Shown here in pieces: positions 1 through 12,756 of a stretch of 64,000 nucleotides of DNA. This DNA is from Schizosaccharomyces osmophilus (lineage: Eukaryota; Ascomycota; Schizosaccharomycetes; Schizosaccharomycetales; Schizosaccharomycetaceae): assembly GCF_027921745.1 (NCBI RefSeq), contig NC_079239.1:2259501-2323500 (forward strand), given 5' to 3'. A program made the translations under genes and the position numbers. Under the pieces are notes generated by a model that saw only the letters and a list, made by a program, of their open reading frames with translations, had not been told where the DNA came from and ran no database searches. Each line of letters starts with the position of its first letter. The stretch's first letter is position 1.

Positions 1-235
1 TGAATACACCTTTCCTAAACACAGGAAGAGGTCAAGAGAAGTTAGACGACACAAATCTTACAGTTGCAATAAGAGTAGATTCTTTTAACTTTTCTTACAG
101 ACATTGCTTTTTATTTCTTTTCTTTTTGAAGGCTATACGGTGTTGTATTTACACGGGACACGCTCCGATTGTTGGATTCAACCAAGACACCTCAATTTCA
201 TTTTTGCATTTTGCTCATTTGTATAAATATTCAGG

Positions 236-2833
<2,598 letters not shown>

Positions 2834-2975
2834 ATTAATCAAGAACTATGATGGACACGCATTAGATAGCATGATGAATATATTCTATTATAATGCATAT
2901 CAACGTATATAAATTCATAAATTACTAGTGGAAGCCATAAAAGGAGAGAAGGAGATAAGGTTAGTCGGATCCAGC

Positions 2976-3653
2976 TTATAAATAGATGATCCAAGACAAG
3001 GAAAAGTAAAATAAAAAGAGAGGATAAGCCGCCAAGAACTTCTTATTGACAAGGTTGGAATTTTGCAATACGCCTAGAGAAGCAAAAGTAGCCCACGCAT
3101 ACATAGCTACGTTAACAGGTATGCGAATATAAAGTTGATCGAGAAAAGAACAAACGGCTGAAGAGATTACGAGGGGGAATGAAGAGTAACCAAGGATACA
3201 AATAGACTGGAAAATGCTAATGTTAGCACCCAAGAGTTTGATGTTTAAAGAACAGATAGCCTCGCCAAACCAAATGAGAGCAAAGACAACCGTAAAAATA
3301 GATTCTCGATCTGCTCTTGATGCAGGAAGAGCAAGGCATAAAGATATAACCAGAGAGAATATTAAAGGCCCCCATAAGTCCCAATCTCTCAACACTTGGG
3401 CATTTTTGGGATACAGGATGTAAATTAGTTTTTCGCCGATTGCTCGAAATTCGTTAAGCAAAGTAACTCGAATAGGTTCATCTAATGTATCGCCGCCTGT
3501 ATATCTAGTTTCAACAACCGATTCACCAGCAAACGTATCAGGTTCTACAGGTCTTGTTTCAACGTCGAAACTAGATTGAACTGGATCCATACGAAGCAAA
3601 TTCTCCGCTTCATCTTGCTCAATTTCTACATTAGGCTTATTAAAATCTGTCAT
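2976..3653 (-). CDS. Yip1-domain Golgi membrane protein (Yip4/YIPF6-like)
   Basis: A 225-aa protein with a hydrophilic acidic N-terminal half (residues 1-90) and about five membrane segments in the C-terminal 130 residues. This is the Yip1 domain layout. The conserved run LRDWDLWGPLIFSL, a YIPF6 hallmark, opens the membrane part. Family members bind Rab GTPases and act in ER-Golgi and intra-Golgi traffic. It sits between cdc5 (convergent) and rad51 (same strand), which matches the S. pombe order at SPAC644.12-14c as I recall it. No intron is needed, and the ATG at 3653 opens the only long frame. The subfamily assignment is by motif recall. Confidence 0.85.
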   Translation of the reverse strand: MTDFNKPNVEIEQDEAENLLRMDPVQSSFDVETRPVEPDTFAGESVVETRYTGGDTLDEPIRVTLLNEFRAIGEKLIYILYPKNAQVLRDWDLWGPLIFSLVISLCLALPASRADRESIFTVVFALIWFGEAICSLNIKLLGANISIFQSICILGYSSFPLVISSAVCSFLDQLYIRIPVNVAMYAWATFASLGVLQNSNLVNKKFLAAYPLFLFYFSLSWIIYL

Positions 3654-4406
3654 CTTTCGATTGGATTCGAGGTTTTATTAGAGACTTTCTTTACAAGTAC
3701 AAAAGTTGAGCTGCAGTGGGAAATTGGTTTTACGAACACTAACCCAAACATCATTATCCTTACTATGGAAATAATCTCTTGAATTTTTGCAGAATTGCTA
3801 TTTCTATGTATGTTATTTTAGATTCTTTTTTAAACTATCATTTCATTTAAGATGTCAGATTAAGAAAAAGAGAGACAATGAATATCATGCTTCTAACTAT
3901 CCAAAGGTTATAGTCAACTCATCACTATACATATTTTGTTAGCAGAGAGCAAGCAGGAAGCCATGAAGCTTCACAAACATTAATGAATAGATAGATGACG
4001 CTGAAAAAGACCAGCTCAATTATGAGACGCGCATCTCGGAAAAGAATGACCGATTGCATAAATATCCTCCATAACCAATTTTTTTTTTTTTTTTTTGTGT
4101 AAATAAATTAAATAATAAAACCTTAGAAGATGACTTCCTGGTATAAACAGGGATTAGCATAATGATATAAATAGAAAACGAGCATAGACCCTAACTGTGT
4201 TTCTTTCATCTCATGTAGATACAAACAAATTAAAAAATACAATACCAACTGACTTCGTTCATAACATATTTAGCCAAGAGTTTATAATTAGAGCGTAGCA
4301 CAGAAGGCGTTCAGGAATGGTAAATTTTTGTCGGTCCTTGGTTCTATGTAATTAAGAAAGGGAGAACGGTTTTGAAAATAACATATTTCAATAGAAGATT
4401 TATCAT
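3654..4406. other. Intergenic, YIPF6-like gene to rad51
   Basis: About 750 bases without a convincing gene on either strand. It contains a run of about 16 T at 4080-4096. It should hold the rad51 3' untranslated region and the promoter of the YIPF6-like gene. I saw no tRNA, no LTR and no clear C/D snoRNA. Confidence 0.6.
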
Positions 4407-5513
4407 TTAAATGGGAGCAAGAATTTCTTTGGGATCGCCAACACCGTCTGAATTGATGGCAAAAATGGCTTCGCTTTCAGGAAGGCATGGACTGTCGTAA
4501 ATTTTACATATTCTTTGCTCACCACGTCCTTTCCGCAAGGAAAGACGAGTCGTACTCGAGTGGGCAAGGATATTACCACCAATAGGCTTTTTGGGATCGG
4601 GGTTGAAAGAGATGCCATCGACTTGGGCCACTACTTGGTTGGTAATCACAACGGCAATCCCAAACTCATCTGCTAATCGTTGAAGTGTACGCATAAAACG
4701 AGCAAGGTGCATTTGACGAGCAGACAACTCACCACGGCCAGAAAAATCCGTACGATACAAAGCAGTACAACTATCCACGACGAGCATCGAAAACCGTGAT
4801 TCTGACATCATATTGGCTGCTTGCTGCAATAATTCAAGCTGGTGATCGGCGTTGTATGCACGAGCATAAGCAACATTGTCTAAGACTTCTTCGCCATTCA
4901 ATCCATATCGATCAGCAACGGCCAAAAGGCGGACAGGACGAAATGTACCTTCCGTATCGATATACAAACACTTTCCTTCTCCACCACCCATATCAATTGG
5001 CAATTGGCAAGTAACGGCTAAAGTATGACAGATTTGACTTTTACCAGTACGAAATTCACCGAATAATTCAGTAATGCTACCTGTTTCAACTCCACCTTGT
5101 AAGAGGGTGTCCAATTGCTTGGATCCCGTTGTAATAGTGATTAACTCGCTTCTTCGAATATGATATTCCGTTGCTGTCGTAAATCCCATGGGAACAAGCT
5201 TACTAGCTTCACCTAGCAGTTTGTCGGCCTTAGCTTCGGAAATACCTTTGATCAAAAGCAATTGTCGCTTGGGAGTGTAAGCAATCGATTCTACCGTATA
5301 GTAGCCTGAGTCATGGATTTTCTTAATATCAGTAGACGTGATTCCGTTTCCTTCAAGCATTTGAAGAGGCATGGGTCCTGCAATTCCTTCTTCTTCGGTT
5401 TCAACGTTTACATCGTCGTTGTAGTCAGGACCCCCGTTAGCAGGAGGAGCAGCATTGCCTACATTCGCATCATTCGGCTCATTGAGACGTACTTCTACCT
5501 CTGTATCGCCCAT
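4407..5513 (-). CDS. rad51: Rad51 recombinase
   Basis: RecA-family strand-exchange ATPase of homologous recombination, acting as a nucleoprotein filament on single-stranded DNA. It is an intronless 368-aa protein, close to S. pombe Rhp51 (365 aa). The N-terminal helix-hairpin-helix domain (about residues 48-110, with [16 protein letters not shown]) is followed by the core. Walker [10 protein letters not shown] is at about 152-160, the Walker B MLVVDS lies near 245, and the L2-type segment NQVVAQVDG comes later. The promoter carries two MluI cell-cycle boxes, described separately. It is divergent from the ribosomal P1 gene, as at S. pombe SPAC644.14c/15. Confidence 0.97.
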   Translation of the reverse strand: MGDTEVEVRLNEPNDANVGNAAPPANGGPDYNDDVNVETEEEGIAGPMPLQMLEGNGITSTDIKKIHDSGYYTVESIAYTPKRQLLLIKGISEAKADKLLGEASKLVPMGFTTATEYHIRRSELITITTGSKQLDTLLQGGVETGSITELFGEFRTGKSQICHTLAVTCQLPIDMGGGEGKCLYIDTEGTFRPVRLLAVADRYGLNGEEVLDNVAYARAYNADHQLELLQQAANMMSESRFSMLVVDSCTALYRTDFSGRGELSARQMHLARFMRTLQRLADEFGIAVVITNQVVAQVDGISFNPDPKKPIGGNILAHSSTTRLSLRKGRGEQRICKIYDSPCLPESEAIFAINSDGVGDPKEILAPI

Positions 5514-5674
5514 TCTCTCAGTATTTCGTTACTTCGACTCAGTTCAAATGAAGGTATAGCAAAATTAAGCAAAAGAATGTCGAAATAAGGCACTTGCGCC
5601 AGCTGTTCTTTCAAAGAAACCCGTCTTTAGGGTATTGGTTTTAGACAAAAAAATCCAATGTGCATACTATTAAA

Positions 5675-5688
5675 ACGCGTCTACGCGT
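5675..5688. promoter_or_regulatory. Two MluI cell-cycle boxes (MCB) upstream of rad51
   Basis: ACGCGT occurs at 5675-5680 and again at 5683-5688, about 165 bp upstream of the rad51 start. ACGCGT is the site of the MBF factor (Cdc10-Res1/Res2) that drives G1/S genes, and S. pombe rad51 is known to be cell-cycle and damage induced. The paired sites are seen in the sequence; control of rad51 by them is inference. The P1 gene lies on the other side. Confidence 0.7.
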
Positions 5689-5734
5689 TTCTTCATTAGC
5701 GTACTATTATGAGCTTTGTTACAAATGAATTGTT

Positions 5735-5763
5735 AGGGTAGGGTATGAAAGAAGATAGTCACA
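5735..5763 (+). promoter_or_regulatory. HomolE + HomolD ribosomal-protein promoter of the P1 gene
   Basis: AGGGTAGGGT (5735-5744, HomolE) is followed by TAGTCACA (5756-5763, HomolD with one mismatch to CAGTCACA), about 76 bp before the start codon. In fission yeast HomolD acts in place of TATA at ribosomal-protein genes, and HomolE is its proximal activator. Confidence 0.8.
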
Positions 5764-5838
5764 TGAGTCGAAACTAAACACTAGATCGGAACGAAACGCT
5801 CGCGTTGCACATACAACAAGAGAACAGCACTGGTCAAA

Positions 5839-6319
5839 ATGTCTGCCTCTGAACTTGCTACTAGTTATTCAGCTCTCATTTTGGCTGACGAGGGTATTGA
5901 AATCACTGTAAGTGCCTTTCTTTGTGACATTTAGCAAGCACACAAGCGTGTGAGATGTCAGTGAGTGATGTTCGCTGAAGTAGTTTCTACGCGTTTTTTT
6001 GGAAATATGCTTCTATTTGTGTCTTTTTTATTATTTCGTTCAGCAATATACTAACTGTCTACTCTAGTCTGACAAGCTCTTGTCTTTGACCAAGGCTGCC
6101 AATGTCGAAGTTGAACCCATCTGGGCTACCATTTTCGCTAAGGCTCTTGAAGGCAAGGACCTTAAGGAACTTCTCTTAAACATTGGTTCCGGTGCCGGTG
6201 CTGCTCCCGTTGCTGCCCCTGCCCCTGCTGCTGGTGAAGCTCCTGCTGCTGAGAAGAAGGAAGAGGCCAAGGCCGAAGAAGAATCAGACGAAGATATGGG
6301 CTTCGGTTTGTTCGACTAA
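5839..6319 (+). CDS. rpp101: 60S acidic ribosomal protein P1
   Basis: Stalk protein of the large ribosomal subunit that forms heterodimers with P2 and recruits translation GTPases. Exons are 5839-5907 and 6068-6319, giving 106 aa. The protein starts [19 protein letters not shown] and ends with the invariant stalk tail [13 protein letters not shown] after an Ala/Pro-rich hinge. The 160-bp intron ends with a CTAAC branch sequence and TAG. S. pombe has paralogous P1 genes; the symbol rests on position next to rad51 (SPAC644.15 as recalled). The promoter has HomolE/HomolD boxes. Confidence 0.95.
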
Positions 6320-6907
6320 ACATTGTGTGTCATGTTACCAGTCCAGCTTCTTTCTCTAAAAAAATTAAATTGATTACCTTCACTTTACACTGTGTAGGAA
6401 GATGATTTTGTCGTAGTTTCGATCATCCTTGTAGACGGCGGTTTGTAACCAAGTAGGCGAAGTGTGGTTCCGTGAAGTCATTTAATGTATTTTCATAATG
6501 TTCAAATGAAAGAGTGAGGTCTTGTTCATTTCTATGTTAAAGCATCTGCCATCTTTTGCGTAATGAAAGTTGATTGAGAAAGGCATTCTAAGACATGGCA
6601 TGGTTGCTTGAAAAAGAAGTATTCTCGGCCCTCCAAGTTTTCTAAGCTTGTTTTTACATAACATAATCAATAATTCTAAAGTAGCATTTTTAGTCTGTTT
6701 TTCTACTAATGGTGAAAGATTTAGCTATTCGCTAACTGCCAGGTCATTTCCAAATCAAGCTTTTTTTGATTAGTTGCTAATAATTTAAAAATATACAATT
6801 CATTCAATATTTTCATAGACATTGCTCATCCTATAGTTACTGTGGTTGTATCCATTCACATTTCCTCTTGAGCACTGACAGAATCCTTACGCTCTACCAC
6901 CCATACC
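6320..6907. other. Intergenic, P1 gene to CstF-64-like gene
   Basis: About 590 bases, AT-rich toward the right end. It should hold the P1 3' untranslated region and the promoter of the next gene. The only open frames are short and unconvincing, and I saw no RNA gene. Confidence 0.55.
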
Positions 6908-8150
6908 ATGAATCCATCATGTGTGGTTTACGGTACGTTTTATTAGCTTCGTTTTGGTTAAACTAACTTTTTTTGAATCTATAGTGGGTAATATTCCTTA
7001 TGAGATGGCTGAAGAACAGGTCACTGACATCTTTAGACAAAGTGGCCCTGTAAAGTCTTTTCATCTTGTCATTGACCCAGAATCTGGGCAGCCCAAAGGC
7101 TATGGTTTTTGCGAATACCATGATACTGCTACTGCGGCTTCTGCAGTCCGGAATCTAAACAATTATGATGCAGGCACGAGGCGATTACGCGTTGACTTTC
7201 CTACAGCAGACCAAATTCGCCGACTAGACAAATTGGTTGGACCTCCTTCGTATGGACAATACTCACAGCCTTATTCTATGCCTTCCTATGGCTATAATCC
7301 TCCTTATAATTCTTACCCACCGGCTAACCCAAACTATGGTTATTCTGCTTACCCTCCAGCTCCGAATTACTTTCGAGGAACGCCATCTCAGTCCACGGGA
7401 GTGTTTGGCAACGAAGATATTTATCGCACGTTAACCCAATTAGCTCCTAATGAATTAGATTATATGCTGTCTGCTGTCAAGGCTTTATGTTTAGAAGCCC
7501 CTGCTCAAGCAGAACAGTTGCTGGCTGCTAACCCTCAGCTCAGTTATGCCGTGTTTCAATCTATGGTTATGAAACAATACATTCCTGAATCATCGATTGG
7601 CGATTTGCTAGTACCTCCCACCAGTGCTAAACCGCCTTCAACAGATATAGCGGCTCGCAGTTTTGCTAGTCCCCTAATGGCCCCTACATCGGGCTCTCCT
7701 TATGGTTCAATTCCTCCCCGATCATCAGAGTCCTTTGCGAGACCATATTCTTCATATATGGGACCATATGCAAAACAGCCCAGCCCATACGTTGGAATGC
7801 CAACTGCACCAGCTGTAACCTCAAGAGGCTCTACGCCAGCCTCTGTTCCTTTGTCTCCTATGCGCGGGTATGCTTTCCCCTCCAATACTGGTGCACACCC
7901 TCCCACTGCAGTTGGCAACGGTATACGACCTATGTCTATATCAGCTCCCGCAGTAGCTGCGCGAAGCCCTTCTATTCCAATATCAAACACTACAAGTCAG
8001 AGTAACGCTACTGCTACACAAAATGAAGAAGCTACTAAAGCCGCTTTAATAGCACAACTAATGGCTTTAACAGATGAACAAATAAGTGTATTACCACAGG
8101 AACAAAAAGAAAAGATCATTGAAATTAGAAAGGCGGTATCTGGAAAATGA
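6908..8150 (+). CDS. RRM protein, CstF-64/Rna15-like mRNA 3'-end processing factor
   Basis: Exons are 6908-6932 and 6985-8150, giving 396 aa. The single intron falls inside RNP2: MNPSCVVY joins to VGNIPYEMAEEQ. The RRM covers residues 5-85, with RNP1 as KGYGFCEY. Next comes a Pro/Tyr-rich stretch, then a CstF-64 hinge-like segment (TLTQLAPNELDYMLSAV, near residue 155). A long Ser/Pro linker leads to a C-terminal helical tail (ALIAQLMALTDEQISVLP) of the Rna15/CstF-64 monkeytail type. CstF-64 proteins bind GU-rich RNA downstream of poly(A) sites. Fission yeast has a second such gene (ctf1), so no symbol is given. Position matches SPAC644.16 as recalled. Confidence 0.88.
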
Positions 8151-8279
8151 GCTAGGGGGGAAGAGAAAAGAGTGAAAAATTAGACTGCCATTCAAGGTTA
8201 GAGTTGTTTCTGATGGATTTTGAGGGACAAAAATATAAACAAAATATGAAGACAAGTACTACTAGTGAGAAGCAACGGC

Positions 8280-9062
8280 TTATCTTTTGCGCGTATCGTA
8301 AACATAGACAGGGCTCTTGTTGGGTCCAGGAACAGCACCTCGAACTAGAATGCAATTAAGATCAGGGTCTACATCCCAGACTAAAATATGTTCAATTGTT
8401 GAACTTTTGTGACCCATATGGCCTGCCATTTTACGGCCTGGGAGAACACGACCCGGGGTGGTATTTTGACCTGTTGAACCGGCAGTACGATGCGACAAGG
8501 AAGCACCGTGAGACGCGTTTCCTCCTGCAAATCCCCATCGTTTCATGACACCAGCAAACCCTTTTCCTTTTGTAACTCCCTTAATATCAACGTATTGTTT
8601 TGGTTGAAAGTAATCCGCATTCAATTCAGTGCCCGAGGGTATGAGTCCTGATTCATCACGAACTTGAAATTCTTTAATATGCATCTTAGGGAAAACACCA
8701 CTAGCGAAGAACTGACCCTGATCAGCTTTTGTAAGAGCGTGAGGCTTTCTTATGCCCGCACCCATTTGAACAGCGTAATAACCGTGCTTTTCCTTTGTAC
8801 GGCTCGCCATAGCTTGGACGCGATCAAATTGTAAAATCGTCAATGGGATCCACTTTCCTGTTTCATTGTCCCATGCACTAGTCATTCCTTTCTTAAGTAA
8901 AATCACACCCGTCCTTGGGAGCAAGTGGCGCCTTGCATGTGCTGCTTCTGGTGAATCTTGTATTATTCGTTTAGGGATTGCAGTTGCGCTTTGTGCATAC
9001 CCACGCAAATGTATCGGGCGAAAACTCAAACATGAGCGATGAAAAATGGATGCAAGATTCAT
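8280..9062 (-). CDS. mrpl9: Mitochondrial large-subunit ribosomal protein uL3m
   Basis: A 260-aa protein with an N-terminal mitochondrial presequence (Arg/Ser-rich, no acidic residues in the first 30) followed by the bacterial-type L3 fold. Recognisable parts are GVILLKKGMTSAWDNETG at the start of the domain, DIKGVTKGKGFAGVMKRWGF, and the loop GASLSHRTAGSTGQNTTPGR that reaches toward the peptidyl transferase centre. Yeast calls this MRPL9. It lies tail-to-tail with the CstF-64-like gene. Confidence 0.95.
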   Translation of the reverse strand: MNLASIFHRSCLSFRPIHLRGYAQSATAIPKRIIQDSPEAAHARRHLLPRTGVILLKKGMTSAWDNETGKWIPLTILQFDRVQAMASRTKEKHGYYAVQMGAGIRKPHALTKADQGQFFASGVFPKMHIKEFQVRDESGLIPSGTELNADYFQPKQYVDIKGVTKGKGFAGVMKRWGFAGGNASHGASLSHRTAGSTGQNTTPGRVLPGRKMAGHMGHKSSTIEHILVWDVDPDLNCILVRGAVPGPNKSPVYVYDTRKR

Positions 9063-9752
9063 GATTTCTTCAAGAAATCGAGATGGATAGAAAAGGTAGT
9101 TTCGACTGCCTTTGCTTCAATGGGATGCTTTCATAACATTCATTGGAGTGCAGTAAATTGGTTAGCGTCTTTGGTACAGTTCACTAAGCTTGTAATTTGA
9201 AGAAATTGAATAGAGAATGAAAATACAAAAGGATGCGTAGGTTGAATGGGTTTTTTTTTGTTTTTTGTTTTTTGTTTTTTGTTTTTTGGAAACGAAGGAA
9301 GAGATACTTGGCTTCACGAACGCTACAAGAGGCTACTCTTGGGTCATGGCGAAACATAGAAAGTAGCTACGTAGAAAATGCTGATCAGACAGTCCTTCAA
9401 TTCCTTTTCTGGATGTATACATTGATTCAATAAAGAAATCAACTAGATAAAAGTACAAGATTTACAAAAGTAAATGACAGCATTAAACGTTGTCGACATA
9501 GGATCCATTGTAAACAAGACTTATTTTGGTTTGGGTAAGATACTTGTGTTCAAGATTCAAGATCACACTTGAGGTATTTGCTTGGTAACTCACTATGTAC
9601 GATCATTAACATCATGAAGGTAGAATGGAAAGGAGAATGACAGTCGTAAAAAAAAAATAGGGACAGAAAAGTTCGAAGAGAGGAAACGAGAGAATGTACC
9701 ACCCGACAAGCAAATGTTCATAATCGTCAACAAAAAAATCATTCCATCAAGA
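9063..9752. other. Intergenic, mrpl9 to bet3
   Basis: About 690 bases between the mrpl9 start and the bet3 stop. It includes a short array of T6-7 G units at 9249-9288. A small open frame at 9233-9433 runs through that array and has no protein-like features. No RNA gene was recognised. Confidence 0.55.
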
Positions 9753-10508
9753 TTAATCATCTCCAGCAGGAATTTCTTCCTTCAGAATCTGTTTCAGATG
9801 AACCTTCAGATTCGTGTGCTCATCTCCCCGTAAAATGTCATGAACGAAATAAGCGTCAACATCCATTTGAACCTTTTCCTTGTTAGTTTTTTTAAATATA
9901 TATGTATATATAGAATGCAAATAAATGATACAAGATACCTGCTTTTTTTATCAACAGAGACCTACTTAAATTCCCTTACCATTTCAAGAGTACCACGAAT
10001 AACTCCACACAAGATGTTGGAGTACCATAACTTCGAGCGAGCTTCGACTGGCAATTCTACAAATTCTCCCAATGGATTGTCATCAAGAGTGAGCGTGAAT
10101 GTCTTGTCCTCTTCCGACCAGTCTGTTACAACGGGCGTTACGTTCAAGAACATTTTAAAGCCCACCTTGGCTACCGTTTCGGCAGTCTCCCGAAAGTCTA
10201 CACAACGCTGCCATTCAGTTCTAGCCAAGAAATCTTCAATGAGCCGAATTCCAATGTTATACCCCCTTGTAAACAATGTTAGTCTTCGAGTATAGCAAGG
10301 AACAAACCTTACATTTTTTCTAATTCCTCATTTACATGTTCATAGCTCATGTCTCGACACAACTGAGCGACGATGGAGCCATAGGTTAATACGAATAGTT
10401 CGGCATTCTGTTTTAATTAGTTTCCATCAAAGCAGCCATGGTCCGCTAGTCGCATACCACTTTTTCTACTTTCTTATAAACATCCTCTCCTACTTTGGAT
10501 TTTGACAT
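9753..10508 (-). CDS. bet3: TRAPP complex subunit Bet3
   Basis: Core subunit of the TRAPP tethering complexes, which act as the Ypt1/Rab1 exchange factor in ER-Golgi traffic. Four exons on the minus strand: 10508-10458, 10407-10313, 10265-9980 and 9872-9753. They give 183 aa, the same as S. pombe. All introns are GT...AG and the phases close exactly. The protein reads MSKSKVGEDVYKKVEK, then NAELFVLTYGSIVAQLCRD, then GYNIGIRLIEDFLART, and contains the LWYSNILCGVIRG segment. The Cys there is the palmitoylated residue of Bet3 by homology. Position matches SPAC644.18c as recalled. Exon boundaries are by eye. Confidence 0.95.
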
Positions 10509-10581
10509 GGCAATTGCTGGTTTGTTTACACTTTTCTGTCGATTTGGTCGTCGTTAACTACGCTTTACTGGTGAATGAAGA

Positions 10582-10602
10582 ACCCTACCCTACATCTGTG
10601 AC
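10582..10602. promoter_or_regulatory. HomolE + HomolD box pair between bet3 and a snoRNA
   Basis: ACCCTACCCT (from 10582, HomolE) is followed by TGTGAC (10597-10602, reverse of GTCACA, HomolD-like). Read on the plus strand, the order HomolE then HomolD is that of fission-yeast ribosomal-protein and snoRNA promoters and points rightward, toward the box C/D snoRNA at about 10799. The pair also lies about 75-95 bp upstream of bet3, so a shared role is possible. Direction is inference. Confidence 0.6.
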
Positions 10603-10798
10603 CATTCGAAAATGTTTCATAAATACTTTGGCTATTGTGTGTTAACTTATCTTTACCAAGCATGCATCTTAAAGATCTGAGTTGGTTTTCTGATTCCTTG
10701 AGCACTTTTCTACCGGGATGAGATGCTTCTTGTCGAGGAAGAAAAGAGCTGATGGAATTTGAATCTGCAAACATGGTGCGAAAATGGTACTTTTCATT

Positions 10799-10880
10799 GA
10801 CTACGCTGATGATTGATTTCGTTGCTGGAGATATATCGATGAAGGCACAATTTAAAGACTACAACGGTATCTGAGTAGAC
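10799..10880 (+). ncRNA. Box C/D snoRNA guiding 18S rRNA methylation (yeast snR79-like)
   Basis: Box C TGATGAT is at 10807-10813, a C'-like CGATGAAG lies near 10838, and box D CTGA is at 10871-10874. A terminal stem pairs CTAC (10801-10804) with GTAG (10875-10878). The 18 nt just before box D (10853-10870, ending GACTACAACGGTAT) are complementary to the universal 18S segment ATACCGTTGTAGTC. By the D+5 rule the target is the second C of GATACC, which by my counting is yeast 18S C1007, the snR79 site. A HomolE/HomolD pair lies about 200 bp upstream. C box, D box, stem and guide are seen; the snR79 identity is recalled. Confidence 0.78.
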
Positions 10881-11157
10881 AGTGAATAGCCATTTTCGTG
10901 CTACGGTTTATAGACATCAAGAGTAACAAGTTTCAAGTGAAGTAAATAGACCATAGAAGGAAGAGTTCGAAATATAACACAGATTTTGTTGTATAAAACT
11001 TTGCATTTCATTGTAGTGTTATATACGTTATTCGCGGTATCATAACTAGAACTCGTTGGCATTATAACTACGTGTTGACGAAACAATTAAAGATACCCTT
11101 AATTGCAAACCCTTGAATGGTCTTGAGTCGTGTGGAAATCGAGTTTCCCTCATAAGC

Positions 11158-12098
11158 TCAAAATACGACTTGTTCAAGAGTGTTTAAAAACATGTAACGG
11201 GACAAGTAAATCCATCCATAACGAAACCATACCATTTGGCTACGGTGGCCTTCAATCATGGCATTGCGTATGGTCTGTATGGATTGTCTTTTGGCTTCAA
11301 TCGTAATGTGCTTCTGTTTACTAGAAAGAAACTGAACAACAACCATTCGACAACAATCGAGCCAGTACAAATATTTTTGAAAAAATCCCACTGACTTCAA
11401 AGTGAAGAGCTGCATGTCAGCAACCATTTTGGAGGCATTTCTGATGCTTAAGTTAGCGTTTGAATGAAAACGTGCATAGACAGGCAGGAGTGTTCCTTGT
11501 TTTTCTTAACTTACAGAGCACCGTAAAAGCAAGCTTTGTGATTTGGATGTCCCGAAATACCATCTTTGTCAAACGTAATTGCCTATTACGGACAGGTTAG
11601 TGGACTTGGATTTGAACAAGAAATAATCTAGCGAGAAACATACCAACTTGATGTCCTTTTCCGTTATGTACTTATGAATGTGTTTGGCAATCACAATGGA
11701 ATCCCATCGTTCGTACATGCCATCGCTTAGCCTTTTGTCAGAGAGAATCTGAATGTTGCTTTTTGGGATTCGATATTGAGAAGCTGCATTAACAAGTTCG
11801 GTTTGTCGAAGATATCCAAGGCCATCAGCGTTTCCTAAAAGAAAAAGGTCAGAAATAGTGTTTGCCAGGGCGAAGTGTGCGAATTACCGTTGGACAAGCA
11901 TAAGAGATGCACTTGCACATTTTGATGCTGGCTTAGATACTCCAGAGTAGGTCCAAAAAACATGCTTTCATCATCAGGATGCGCAAATATGATTAGGACA
12001 CGGTCTTTAAGCAGCTTGCTTTTACTTTCAGTAGAAAAGTCTACTACAGAAGCTATGCCCATAATTATGACAGCCAAAGTTAACCAGAACCAAATCAT
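11158..12098 (-). CDS. gpi12: N-acetylglucosaminyl-phosphatidylinositol de-N-acetylase (PIG-L)
   Basis: Second step of GPI-anchor synthesis, at the ER membrane: removal of the acetyl group from GlcNAc-PI. Four exons on the minus strand: 12098-11888, 11834-11644, 11582-11515 and 11440-11158, giving 250 aa. An N-terminal membrane anchor (MIWFWLTLAVIIMGIASVV) precedes the LmbE-type catalytic motif AHPDDE (about residues 39-44), followed by LCLSNGNADGLG and the metal-site motif GHPNHKAC in exon 3. All phases close. The S. pombe protein is about the same length. Exon joins are by eye. Confidence 0.94.
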
Positions 12099-12434
12099 TT
12101 TGTTAATGTCTTTTGTCTTTATTTCTTAAATCAACTACAGAGGCCGTATGGGTAAAATTATCATATCTGTCTGAGAATGCCCTATATAGTGTGTTTTGTT
12201 TATGGCAGGAAGTTTCTGGTAATATCAGTATGTAATGGGCACCAAACCTCCAGAAGTGTTTACTCTTTAAAGCGGAAATTTTAAATCTATATATATATAT
12301 ATATATGGATAGAAAAGTAGAAAATTGTCGTTGATCTTATCGCTTAAAAATGGTGTGGTTTCACAAATGATCAGTAGATGTACATTGCGTTTTGACAATT
12401 TTGTAGCTGACGAAGCTTGAAGCAACTGAAGAAC
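12099..12434. other. Intergenic upstream of gpi12
   Basis: About 335 bases between the gpi12 start and the stop of a small candidate gene. It contains a (TA)n run at about 12285-12306. Nothing else was recognised. Confidence 0.5.
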
Positions 12435-12756
12435 TTAATCAGACTTTACATTAGAAAAATCCATAGAAGGATGCTCTGCCGGTTTCTTTGCTCCTATTTC
12501 CCATTGAAAACGACGCTGGTTTCCTTGCTGTGATTGTAAACGAAAGCCAACATAATCGTATACAAGTTTTCTCAAGCAGAAATGTTATGGCATTGTTAGA
12601 AGAAGAAGTGCAAGATGAAAAGACACATCTTGCTATTCTGTTTGTCTTGCTTGTTTGCTAAATTTACCATGTACTTAGTTACTGTCTCCTATTAGCAAAA
12701 CCAATCCTTTTGAAGTCAAAAGAGTCAAAAGAAAAGAAATAGAACATATCATTCAT
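12435..12756 (-). CDS. Small two-exon protein of unknown function (candidate)
   Basis: Not recognised. The minus strand at 12570-12435 carries a well-formed coding-like exon ending ...RRFQWEIGAKKPAEHP...VKSD and a TAA stop, preceded by an acceptor (CTTGAG) with a CTAAC branch 24 nt upstream. A first exon at 12756-12683 (starting MNDMFYFF, donor GTAACT) joins in phase and gives 69 aa. The second exon looks solid because its amino-acid composition is that of a folded small protein. The first exon is less certain because GTAACT is a weaker donor and its sequence is Phe-rich. It lies upstream of gpi12 on the same strand. Confidence 0.42.

Noticed and set aside
10565-10774. Minus-strand 69-codon open frame upstream of bet3
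   Set aside because: It overlaps the HomolE/HomolD promoter pair and has no recognisable motif; the region is better explained by the bet3/snoRNA promoters.
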